DNA from: a virus
IMG/VR virus record: IMGVR_UViG_3300034791_000091
Coordinates: 1 to 23,191 of that record
Reading direction: 5' to 3' (one strand)
Length of the DNA stretch: 23,191 nucleotides
Positions 7,807-15,198 of the stretch are shown one piece after another. Under the pieces are notes generated by a model. That model did no database searches and had not been told where the DNA came from. It saw nothing but the letters and a program-made list of their open reading frames with translations. Position 1 is the stretch's first letter, and each line of letters begins with the position of its first letter. A program made the position numbers and the translations under genes.

Positions 7807-8647
7807 TTTATGGAGACAGTATGGCGCACTCAATAGTAGAACAGTTTTTGATGCCTTTGCTTCTAGTTTGCTGGATGCTGGTCATGTTGTTTCTAACAAT
7901 GATATTAGCAGCGATGTTGATGTTATTTGGAGTGTTCTTTGGAATGGCCGTATGGCTGGAAACGAACGTATTTGGAAAGATAACAAACTCAAACAAAAAC
8001 CAACTATAGTATTAGAAGTCGGCGGCATACAACGCGGAACAACATGGAAAGTAGGATTAAATGGCATTAATAGGGACGCTTATTTTGGCCCTGTGGGTAA
8101 TGATTCTGTACGTGCTGATAACCTTGGGTTATCTTTAAAGCCTTGGCGCACAACAGGAAAATATATCCTTATTTGTGGTCAGCATGAAAAAAGTCAACAG
8201 TGGGAACTAATGCCTAATATGACTGCCTGGTTAGGCAATACTATTAATAACATTAGACAATATACTGATATGGATATTGTTTGGAGGCCTCATCCTAGAT
8301 ATCCAGTACAGTATGTAGAACAAGACTTTAAAGATGTTATACGACAAACGCCTAACAAATTAGAAAGCACATATGACGATTATGATTTTGGTGTAAGAGA
8401 TGCATGGGCTACTGTATGCGAAAGTTCTAATCCTGGCTCACACAGTATTATTGCAGGAATTCCAGCATTTGTAAGTAATAGTTCATTAGCGTACGATGTC
8501 GGCAACGATATATCCTTTATGCACGATATAGGTAATCCTTATATGCCTGATAGACGCCAGTGGCTTAACGATTACGCACATACAGAATACACCCTCTCAG
8601 AAATATCTGCAGGATTACCATTAAAACACTTGACATCTAAGCTATAA
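7796..8647 (+). CDS. GT-B-like putative glycosyltransferase, paralogue family member 4
   Basis: 283 residues, the last gene of the glycan island. It shares with members 1-3 the DVDVIWSVLWNGR strand, KPTIVLEVGGIQRG (69-82), LSLKPWRTTGKYILICGQ (112-129), NIRQYTDMDIVWRPHPR (152-168, HP at 166-167), a WATVCESSNPGSHSIIAGIP segment and the RQWLNDYAHTEYTLSEI tail with a final KHL. Divergence between members is large, so the duplications are old or fast-evolving. A sigma70-type promoter is embedded in the final codons: its -35 box lies inside this gene and the stop TAA (8645-8647) is part of an AT-rich stretch just before the -10. Confidence 0.6.
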   Translation: MKFSLWRQYGALNSRTVFDAFASSLLDAGHVVSNNDISSDVDVIWSVLWNGRMAGNERIWKDNKLKQKPTIVLEVGGIQRGTTWKVGLNGINRDAYFGPVGNDSVRADNLGLSLKPWRTTGKYILICGQHEKSQQWELMPNMTAWLGNTINNIRQYTDMDIVWRPHPRYPVQYVEQDFKDVIRQTPNKLESTYDDYDFGVRDAWATVCESSNPGSHSIIAGIPAFVSNSSLAYDVGNDISFMHDIGNPYMPDRRQWLNDYAHTEYTLSEISAGLPLKHLTSKL

Positions 8648-8658
8648 TACGTTATAAT
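8630..8658 (+). promoter_or_regulatory. Consensus sigma70 promoter, predicted leaderless start (P1)
   Basis: TTGACA at 8630-8635, a 17-bp spacer, and TATAAT at 8653-8658: both hexamers are perfect matches. The ATG of the next gene is at 8664, only 5 nt after the -10 box, where +1 itself is expected. The -35 is preceded by AACAC, giving the 11-nt block AACACTTGACA shared with the promoters at 19418 and 22423. TACGTTATAATA around the -10 is also shared with the one at 19418. It would drive the uvsW cluster. Confidence 0.85.
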
Positions 8659-8663
8659 ATAGT

Positions 8664-9866
8664 ATGCTTAGAATAGATACTATAGAAGATTGCCTTGAAG
8701 CACTAGCTGGATTCACCAAAGAATCTGTTAGTTTCAAGTTGAACAAAGAAGATTATACTATTATGCATAGTATAGCTCGACAAACTTTTCGTGGTACAGC
8801 ATTGACTGACCGACAATTTGCACTAATGCAAACAAAGCTAATTCCGTATCAAGAACAATTTGATGTATTCGAAGTTCCATTTAAACATTGTATTAAAACT
8901 TTAAGACTTCCACTACGTAGTATAAACAGAGAAAAGTATATTAGGGTAGAAGATACAAAAATCAAAGTTAGGTTTCCTTTTAAAAAATCTGATATTATGT
9001 TGATTAATGAGTTATCACACCAGTCATGGAATGCAGAAGGATATACGCATCAAAAAGGATCGCATGAACATTTCTTTGAATACAATGAAATTAACGTATT
9101 AAATTTATTAGACAGATTTAAAGATAAGTTATTTGAAATTGACAAGGAGTTAACTGAAGTGTATAATCTTATTACTGAAATACGTAGTAATAAGCATCTA
9201 TATGTTCCTGGTATTTACGATATGGAATTACAAAATGTAGATGATAATATGAAGTTATTAATGGAGGCTGAAGTAGGACCATTAAGTAAAGATACTTTCT
9301 TAAAGTACGTAGACAGAAAATTTAAATACGGACTAGAACATATTGACGCCTTTGATCCAATGACTAGTGTAGAAAAATTAGCATGCAGGCAAGGAATAGA
9401 GTATAATAATAAGCCGTCACAACAGACTCTAGAATTGTTATTATCAGACTTCTGGGAGTTAGATCGATTTCCGTTAGTTGTAATTCTTGATAAAATGCAT
9501 GCTGAGAAGCAACTGCACAGTATGTTAAACTTTTATAGAGATATTTTAAACCCAGAACAGCAGAGTGTATTATTTAGATTAGACAAGACGACACCTTTAG
9601 AGACTGAAAGTGACTCATTTAATCAATTAATTAAAGACAGAAAACTCAACAATTGGGTTGACAAAACAACTAAAGTAGTGTATATTAGTAAGAGTAAGTT
9701 ACCAAAATTACTTATTAATAGTGAGTGGATACCTAATACATGCATTGCATTTGATAGTGCAATAGATAGAACTGTATCCACTTACATTACAAGCACTTGT
9801 GACTTAGTTGTTTTTAGAGAAGAATACATGAGTCCATTCAGGAGACACAGTAAAATATATGGCTAG
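8664..9866 (+). CDS. Unknown 400-residue protein upstream of UvsW
   Basis: I do not recognise this protein. It is charged, without signal peptide or membrane segment, and rich in Lys/Asp/Leu. The middle (about residues 110-200) looks helical, and the last 80 residues contain strand-rich stretches such as KVVYISKSKLPKLL and LVVFREEYMSPFRR. It is the first gene behind promoter P1, and its end overlaps the start of uvsW by 8 nt, so a role in replication or recombination next to the UvsW helicase is the natural guess. There is no Shine-Dalgarno sequence ahead of the ATG, since the -10 box takes that place. Confidence 0.75.
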   Translation: MLRIDTIEDCLEALAGFTKESVSFKLNKEDYTIMHSIARQTFRGTALTDRQFALMQTKLIPYQEQFDVFEVPFKHCIKTLRLPLRSINREKYIRVEDTKIKVRFPFKKSDIMLINELSHQSWNAEGYTHQKGSHEHFFEYNEINVLNLLDRFKDKLFEIDKELTEVYNLITEIRSNKHLYVPGIYDMELQNVDDNMKLLMEAEVGPLSKDTFLKYVDRKFKYGLEHIDAFDPMTSVEKLACRQGIEYNNKPSQQTLELLLSDFWELDRFPLVVILDKMHAEKQLHSMLNFYRDILNPEQQSVLFRLDKTTPLETESDSFNQLIKDRKLNNWVDKTTKVVYISKSKLPKLLINSEWIPNTCIAFDSAIDRTVSTYITSTCDLVVFREEYMSPFRRHSKIYG

Positions 9867-11322
9867 TTGCAAATTAATTATTGAAGACGAAGTAAACATT
9901 AAGCTCGAAGGACTTGAAGTAGATGTTCGTAGGAAACTTGCTAATGCCCTTAAATTTGAAGTGCCGTATGCAAAGTACATGCCTCAGTATAAGTTAGGAC
10001 GTTGGGATGGTAAGGTTGCTTTTTTTGGTATTGGCGGCAGTGGCTACGTTAATCATCTTGATGTTATTGTGGATGTTCTACAACGAAATAATGTTGAGAT
10101 TGTTGATATACAAGACAACAGGCATCCTATTACCTTAGACTTTAATCCAGTAACAGAAACATACTGGAAAGACCTAGGCGTTGTTTGGCCCGAAGGCCAT
10201 CCAGCAGCAGGCGAAGATATTATATTGCGTGATTACCAAGTAGAAGCTATTAATAACTTTCTTGCTAATCCGCAAAGTTTACAACAGATTGCAACAGGTG
10301 CAGGTAAAACAATTACAACTGCAACACTGTCACACATAGCTGAGCCTTACGGTCGGTCACTTGTGATTGTACCTAACAAATCGTTAGTGTCACAAACAGA
10401 AGAAGACTATATTAACTGTGGGCTCGACGTAGGAGTGTACTTCGGAGATCGAAAGCAATTAGGTAAGACTCACACTATATGCACTTGGCAGAGTTTAAAT
10501 ATACTCGACAAGAAGCACAAGGATGGCACGGCTGTTTTAAGCCTAGCAGAATTCCTAGACGGTGTAAGCACTATAATCGTCGATGAAGTACATCAAGCGA
10601 AAGCAGAAGTTCTTAAGAACTTGCTTACTCGCAACCTACGTAACGCTCCAATACGTTGGGGACTAACTGGTACTGTACCTAAGGAGAAGTTTGAGTTTGA
10701 AAGTATTCATGCAAGCTTAGGTCCAGTTATCGGAAACATTACAGCAAAAGAATTACAAGACAAAGGAGTGCTATCTAATTGTCACGTTAATGTAGTACAG
10801 TTAATTGACACAGTAGCACACAGTAACTATCAAGAAGAATTAAAATATCTTGTTACTAACAAAGACAGGATAGATTATATAGGCAACATGTTACATCAAA
10901 TCTCACAATCAGGCAATACACTTATACTAGTAGACAGAATCTCAGCAGGACAAATGCTTGCAGAACTAATTCCAGACAGTACGTTTGTTAGTGGTGCAGT
11001 AAAAGTAAAAGATAGAAAAGATACTTATGATGAGATTAAAGAAGGAACTAACAAGGTTATTATTGCAACATATGGTGTTGCAGCTGTAGGAATTAATATT
11101 CCTCGTATTTTTAATCTTGTGTTATTCGAACCTGGTAAGAGTTTTGTTCGAGTTATCCAATCTATAGGCAGAGGCGTCCGTAAGGCAAAAGACAAAGACT
11201 TCGTTCAAATATGGGACTTAACTTCTACGTGCAAGTTTGCGAAGCGACATTTGACACAGCGTAAGAAGTTCTACAAGGAGGCTCAATACCCCTTCACCAT
11301 AGAAAAGGTAGATTGGAATTAA
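9859..11322 (+). CDS. uvsW: UvsW-type RNA-DNA/DNA helicase
   Basis: 487 residues, close to T4 UvsW (about 500). T4 UvsW is an SF2 helicase that unwinds R-loops and branched DNA, shuts off origin-dependent replication and promotes recombination-dependent replication. The sequence shows the N-terminal substrate-binding domain (PQYKLGRWDGK near 42-52), a Q-like motif ILRDYQVEA (122-130), Walker A ATGAGKT (145-151), DEVH box (242-245), motif III LTGT (269-272), and C-terminal RecA-domain motifs ATYGVAAVGINIP and QSIGRGVRKAKDKDF (motif VI). All helicase motifs appear intact. It is translated from within the end of the preceding gene. Confidence 0.92.
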   Translation: MASCKLIIEDEVNIKLEGLEVDVRRKLANALKFEVPYAKYMPQYKLGRWDGKVAFFGIGGSGYVNHLDVIVDVLQRNNVEIVDIQDNRHPITLDFNPVTETYWKDLGVVWPEGHPAAGEDIILRDYQVEAINNFLANPQSLQQIATGAGKTITTATLSHIAEPYGRSLVIVPNKSLVSQTEEDYINCGLDVGVYFGDRKQLGKTHTICTWQSLNILDKKHKDGTAVLSLAEFLDGVSTIIVDEVHQAKAEVLKNLLTRNLRNAPIRWGLTGTVPKEKFEFESIHASLGPVIGNITAKELQDKGVLSNCHVNVVQLIDTVAHSNYQEELKYLVTNKDRIDYIGNMLHQISQSGNTLILVDRISAGQMLAELIPDSTFVSGAVKVKDRKDTYDEIKEGTNKVIIATYGVAAVGINIPRIFNLVLFEPGKSFVRVIQSIGRGVRKAKDKDFVQIWDLTSTCKFAKRHLTQRKKFYKEAQYPFTIEKVDWN

Positions 11323-11325
11323 TAT

Positions 11326-11832
11326 ATGAGAATACTAACATTAGACGATAAATGCTTTAGCTTAGAAGACCTTCCAGATCAAATTGATGATGATGTACGC
11401 TTTAGTGTACTAGACAACAGTGATCCTAAAGAGCCAGACTCCTTCTTTGTGCCTTTAATTTTCCTAGAAAGTTTTAGTGCGCCGGCTATGGTATTAGAAA
11501 TTGGCGGACAAGAAATAACTATGCCGGTAGATTGGAGCATTGCAGTAGGATGTTCTGAAAGCGGTATGGATATTGAAATACTTCCATTAACTAGCATTAA
11601 CGATAGAGGCTTTGAAGCATTCTTGTTTAATCCACTATCGGGCTTCAAGTTTGACTTTGCACCAATAAATATCATTAACTTTTACACAGATGTTAAATGG
11701 TATTTTCCTAAAATGAAAAACGGCCAATTACTAACTGTACCTATTACAGAAGGATCTCAACCTCCTTGTGCATTTTTTGTTAAAGACATATCTAGACAAT
11801 GCGAAGTCATTGAATATTCAAAGTTAATATAG
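11326..11832 (+). CDS. Unknown acidic protein downstream of uvsW
   Basis: 168 residues, acidic, no membrane segment. Not recognised. The N-terminus (MRILTLDDKCFSLEDLPDQI) is followed by beta-rich segments and then a Phe-rich central stretch, FEAFLFNPLSGFKFDFAPIN, that is unusually aromatic. KWYFPKMKNGQLLTVPITEG near the C-terminus suggests a compact beta domain. It starts 3 nt after uvsW, so it is probably in the same transcript and may be a virion-assembly or replication accessory protein; nothing in the sequence decides this. Confidence 0.7.
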   Translation: MRILTLDDKCFSLEDLPDQIDDDVRFSVLDNSDPKEPDSFFVPLIFLESFSAPAMVLEIGGQEITMPVDWSIAVGCSESGMDIEILPLTSINDRGFEAFLFNPLSGFKFDFAPINIINFYTDVKWYFPKMKNGQLLTVPITEGSQPPCAFFVKDISRQCEVIEYSKLI

Positions 11833-11843
11833 AAAGGATTATT

Positions 11844-12497
11844 ATGGGATGGGTATCAAAAAATGAGAAGTTAGAAGGTGAAAATATATATCACCGACAT
11901 TTAAAACTTCCATTCGGTATAAAGAAATATCATTTGTTAATGGATACTATACCAGACAGTGTACAACATGTTGATATTAATCCATATAGAGATCCTTTGA
12001 TAGATGCCCTTCATACAGAACTAGGGTTGTTTATAAACCATACTGAAGTATTCTACACCCCACCTAACGGCGGAGAATTACCTATCCATACTGACGAAGC
12101 GACATACGATAACCGAGCAAAAATTAATGTCACATGGGGGCCAAGTGTAGGAACTGTTAGATGGTGGAAGTCAGATAAGGCAAAGCCTATTACTGACTTA
12201 GCTTCTGCAAAAGAAATGTTAGGTGATGAACTACAGCCAGACGAAGATTTTTCAAAAAGACAACATTCAAATATTTTAGCTAAAAAAGAAGATTGTACAT
12301 TAGTACATGAAGCTAATACTAATATTGTTAGCTTAGTAAATGCAGGCCAACTGCATTCAACATACAACCCTCACCCAACAGAGGGACGATGGACTTTATG
12401 CTTTGTCCCAGGTAGTTGGGGCATTAGGAACGGAGCACACTTAACATTCGAAGAAGCATGTGAAGTGTATAAAGATTATATTATAGGAGAGATATGA
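11844..12497 (+). CDS. 2-oxoglutarate/Fe(II) oxygenase, aspartyl-hydroxylase-like
   Basis: 217 residues. The iron-binding facial triad is visible: HTD (82-84) after ELPIHTDEATYDNR, and the distal His 171 in GQLHSTYN, followed by Arg 182 in GRWTLCFVPG, which would bind the 2-oxoglutarate carboxylate. The HxD...H...R spacing and the 'H-S-x-x-N' context resemble the aspartyl/asparaginyl beta-hydroxylase fold. The insertion between the two halves (about 105-155, VRWWKSDKAKP onward) is charged. A ribosome binding site, AAAGGA, lies 6 nt before the ATG. The target (protein side chain, nucleotide or sugar) is unknown. It overlaps a cupin gene by 4 nt. Confidence 0.75.
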   Translation: MGWVSKNEKLEGENIYHRHLKLPFGIKKYHLLMDTIPDSVQHVDINPYRDPLIDALHTELGLFINHTEVFYTPPNGGELPIHTDEATYDNRAKINVTWGPSVGTVRWWKSDKAKPITDLASAKEMLGDELQPDEDFSKRQHSNILAKKEDCTLVHEANTNIVSLVNAGQLHSTYNPHPTEGRWTLCFVPGSWGIRNGAHLTFEEACEVYKDYIIGEI

Positions 12498-12850
12498 TGG
12501 GAATTAAAGCAGGAAAAGTATGGGGTGGAACAGAATTAATCCACGCTAATGGTGTACTAGAATTTCACCGTATTGAATTTAATAAAGGATTCAAGTGTTC
12601 AGAACATGCACATGAATTCAAATGGAACGGATTCTTTGTTGAATCGGGCAAGATGATTGTCCGTGTTTGGCAAGATGATCAAGGTGGTCTCGTTGATGAA
12701 ACCATCCTTGGTGCTGGGGATTTTACTCAAGTTAAACCGGGTAAGATCCACCAATTTGAAGGCCTCGAAGATGGAGTAGCTTTTGAATTGTACTGGGCAG
12801 AATTTAATCACAACGATATAGTGAGAAGAACTGTTGGTACAAAAATTTAA
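12494..12850 (+). CDS. Small cupin-fold protein
   Basis: 118 residues, one cupin domain. Metal-ligand motif 1 is GFKCSEHAHEF with His 38 and His 40; motif 2 is GAGDFTQVKPGKIHQFEG with Pro 82, Gly 83 and His 86. This is the pattern of mannose-6-phosphate-isomerase-like and dTDP-sugar-epimerase-like single cupins, but the reaction is not determined. ATG overlaps the oxygenase stop (ATGA), and a second in-frame ATG follows immediately. Translational coupling with the oxygenase suggests they work on the same substrate. It is a different cupin from the one fused to the nucleotidyltransferase at 3798. Confidence 0.75.
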   Translation: MMGIKAGKVWGGTELIHANGVLEFHRIEFNKGFKCSEHAHEFKWNGFFVESGKMIVRVWQDDQGGLVDETILGAGDFTQVKPGKIHQFEGLEDGVAFELYWAEFNHNDIVRRTVGTKI

Positions 12851-12878
12851 CAATATAAACAGGAAGGATTTTTTATAG

Positions 12879-13499
12879 ATGTTTAATATTTTTAAAAACG
12901 TAGACAGAAGTATGCTTATGAAACTAGTAGCACTTCATGTTATTGTTATTACAGTTTCAAACGCACTTGTAGGTATTCCAGTAGAAATATTTGGAATTAA
13001 ACTTACATGGGCAGCATTTACGTTTCCACTAGTTGTTCTTGCAACTGACTTAACAGTTAGGTTGTTAGGTAAGAGTATTGCAAGGTCGACAATTGCCGCT
13101 GCATATCCTTTAGCAATTATTGGTTCTATTGCTGTAGTAATGTTAGAAGGTGCGCCGACTAGTGTAGCACTACGTATTGGCTTTGCAAGTGCAACAGCTT
13201 ACGGCGTTGGTACATTTCTTGACGTATATGTATTTCAGTATTTAAGAGAAAACTGGAGTAAACAGTGGTGGATTGCACCAGCAGTATCAACTGTTGCAGC
13301 AAACATTATTGATACATATGCATTCTTTTATGTTGCGTTTGCAAACAGTGCAGATGAATACATGTCAGCAAATTGGATGGAAATTGCAGGTTCACAAGTT
13401 GTAATTAAAATTGCAGTAGGCTTAATAATCTTCCTACCAGCTTATGGAGTATTACTCCGTTATCTCAAAAATAGAGTAGCTGATGGCGATCAAGGGTAA
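12879..13499 (+). CDS. yhhQ: YhhQ/VUT-family queuosine-precursor (preQ0) transporter
   Basis: 206 residues with about six hydrophobic segments and Lys/Arg-rich ends, so an inner-membrane protein. FPLVVLATDLTVRLLGKS (FP at 49-50, Asp 57, Gly 64) is the signature loop of the VUT family (PF02592), whose E. coli member YhhQ imports 7-cyano-7-deazaguanine. Phages use preQ0 either to make 7-deazaguanine-modified DNA that resists restriction enzymes, or to boost tRNA queuosine. No TGT/DpdA-like transglycosylase or que genes are seen in this window. A strong ribosome binding site, AGGAAGGA (12861-12868), lies about 10 nt before the ATG, in contrast to the promoter-proximal genes. Confidence 0.85.
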   Translation: MFNIFKNVDRSMLMKLVALHVIVITVSNALVGIPVEIFGIKLTWAAFTFPLVVLATDLTVRLLGKSIARSTIAAAYPLAIIGSIAVVMLEGAPTSVALRIGFASATAYGVGTFLDVYVFQYLRENWSKQWWIAPAVSTVAANIIDTYAFFYVAFANSADEYMSANWMEIAGSQVVIKIAVGLIIFLPAYGVLLRYLKNRVADGDQG

Positions 13500-13770
13500 A
13501 TTGATACCTGGAGAAGCATTGATATATGAGCGGGCCAACGGTGTTGTGTTCGCTCATTATCGAGACCCCCCGCATAACAAAATACCTCGTTGGATCATTG
13601 GTGGTGACAAAGATGGTGTGGACCGTGCTACAGCAAAAGAACAGGGCGATTTGTTCACATACAGAGACTGGCAGGACATAAACGAAATGGCTAAGACACA
13701 TAAGACATTGTCTGTCTATTTAAATAAGATATTTGACATATACTTGATGACAAAGGAAACAAAGAAATGA
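13483..13770 (+). CDS. Small conserved phage protein, function unknown
   Basis: 95 residues, soluble. It contains FAHYRDPPHNKIPRWIIG, a block that looks conserved and that I associate with small hypothetical proteins of T4-like marine phages, though I cannot confirm this without a search. The C-terminus is Lys-rich. It overlaps the transporter gene by 17 nt and the kdsA gene by 4 nt (ATGA), so it is part of the same packed operon. Confidence 0.7.
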   Translation: MAIKGKLIPGEALIYERANGVVFAHYRDPPHNKIPRWIIGGDKDGVDRATAKEQGDLFTYRDWQDINEMAKTHKTLSVYLNKIFDIYLMTKETKK

Positions 13771-14564
13771 TTACAATAATTGCAGGACCGTGTCAGCACG
13801 AAAGCTTAGAACACAGTTTGAATATTGCAAAGCATTGTAAAGATATATGTGACAAGTATGGCGCAGAGTATATTTTTAAAGCTAGTTTTGATAAGGCCAA
13901 TCGTAGTAGTATGCAAGGCAAGCGTGGTGTAGGTTTTACAAATACACTACATGACTTTGAAGAGATTAGAGGCGAAGTGGGGTGTAAGACGCTCACAGAC
14001 GTTCATACAGTAGAGCATATTACAAACATAACAACTTACTATAACAACGCAGTAGACGTACTACAAATACCCGCATTCCTTTGTAGACAAACTGATTTAC
14101 TACAAGCGGCATGTGCAACTGATAAGATTGTTAATATTAAAAAAGGACAGTTCCTAGCACCTTGGGATATGAAGGGAATACTGTCTAAGACTGAAGGTGC
14201 TAGAGAGGTTTGGATAACCGAGAGAGGAACTAGCTTTGGATACAATACTTTGGTTGTGGATTTTACCGGCTTGGATTACATGCTTAATAATTATAACTAT
14301 CCTGTGGTTTTGGATGCCACCCACAGTGTACAGAAACCAGGCGGCAACGGAGGCAGTAGCGGCGGCAATAGGGATTACGTTCCTGGCCTATGTCGTGCAG
14401 GCAGTGCTTTGGGCATTAGGAATTTCTTTTTAGAAGTACATCCAGATCCAGACAACGCACCCAGTGATGGTCCAAATATGCTTCGTATAGAAGACTTTGA
14501 TAAAGTAGTAGGAGAGATACATGAATACAGCTATACTAATTCCAGCGAGAGCAGCTTCAACTAG
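13767..14564 (+). CDS. kdsA: 3-deoxy-D-manno-octulosonate-8-phosphate synthase
   Basis: Condenses phosphoenolpyruvate with arabinose-5-phosphate to give Kdo-8-phosphate, the first step towards the Kdo of lipopolysaccharide and some capsules. 265 residues, slightly short of the usual 275-285. Signatures in order: IIAGPCQHES, FKASFDKANRSS, KTLTDVHT, VLQIPAFLCRQTDLL, VNIKKGQFLAPWDM, ITERGTSFGYNTLVVD, LDATHSVQKPGG, and FLEVHPDPDNAPSDGPNML. These are the active-site blocks of KdsA; nothing looks broken. The final residues (EYSYTNSSESSFN) run through the start of kdsB, an overlap of 44 nt, and look like an added tail. Confidence 0.93.
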   Translation: MITIIAGPCQHESLEHSLNIAKHCKDICDKYGAEYIFKASFDKANRSSMQGKRGVGFTNTLHDFEEIRGEVGCKTLTDVHTVEHITNITTYYNNAVDVLQIPAFLCRQTDLLQAACATDKIVNIKKGQFLAPWDMKGILSKTEGAREVWITERGTSFGYNTLVVDFTGLDYMLNNYNYPVVLDATHSVQKPGGNGGSSGGNRDYVPGLCRAGSALGIRNFFLEVHPDPDNAPSDGPNMLRIEDFDKVVGEIHEYSYTNSSESSFN

Positions 14565-15198
14565 GTTTCCTGATAAACCTCTAGCATTGCTTAACGATGT
14601 ACCGATGATACGTAGAGTGTACGATCGTTGCTGTATGACGGGCTTAGACACCTTTGTGCTTACTGATAGCAAGCGTATTGCAAGCTTATTTCCAGAAGGT
14701 AATGTGATTGTTGATTACACTGATTATGCTAACGGCACAGAACGATGCTGTGGGGCAGTTGATAAGCTTCCCCAAGAGTATGACCAAATTATTAATGTCC
14801 AAGGTGACATGCCTGACGTTACACAAGAAATGATTAAGAAGATTGAACTTACATTACAGTACGATTCACTAGCAACATTATGGGCCGACTTTCCAGATAA
14901 GAGCTTGACAGATGATCCTAATAGTGTTAAACTAATACATAACTGTTCTTATGCTAACTGGTTTGGTAGAGGATTTGCATATGGAAGTTGGCACTTAGGT
15001 GTGTATGGATTTAAGACTCACGTACTAAAATTGTACAATGGATTAAACGTACCACCTGAAGAAGATATCGAAAAACTAGAACAGTTACGTTGGATACAAG
15101 CTGGCTATAGAATAGCATTAGGTAAAGTATTATTTAACGGCGTAGAGATTAACACACCAGGGGACTTAGTAGAATGGCACAGCAAAAATTACCTTTAG
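14521..15198 (+). CDS. kdsB: 3-deoxy-manno-octulosonate cytidylyltransferase (CMP-Kdo synthetase)
   Basis: Activates Kdo with CTP to CMP-Kdo, the donor for Kdo transferases. 225 residues, a little shorter than the usual 245-250. Diagnostic blocks: AILIPARAASTRFPDKPLA at the N-terminus (nucleotide-binding loop), FVLTDSKRI, ANGTERCCGAV, INVQGDMPDV with the catalytic acidic pair, SWHLGVYGF, and LEQLRWIQAGYRI. The gene directly follows and overlaps kdsA, so the pair forms a CMP-Kdo module. KdsD (isomerase) and KdsC (phosphatase) are not in the window, and the host would have to supply those steps. The last 25 nt overlap the next gene. Confidence 0.92.
   Translation: MNTAILIPARAASTRFPDKPLALLNDVPMIRRVYDRCCMTGLDTFVLTDSKRIASLFPEGNVIVDYTDYANGTERCCGAVDKLPQEYDQIINVQGDMPDVTQEMIKKIELTLQYDSLATLWADFPDKSLTDDPNSVKLIHNCSYANWFGRGFAYGSWHLGVYGFKTHVLKLYNGLNVPPEEDIEKLEQLRWIQAGYRIALGKVLFNGVEINTPGDLVEWHSKNYL

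Noticed and set aside
11252-11258. TTGACA inside uvsW
   Set aside because: No -10 box lies at 16-18 bp downstream, and it is in the middle of coding sequence; the same holds for other isolated TTGACA hexamers in genes.
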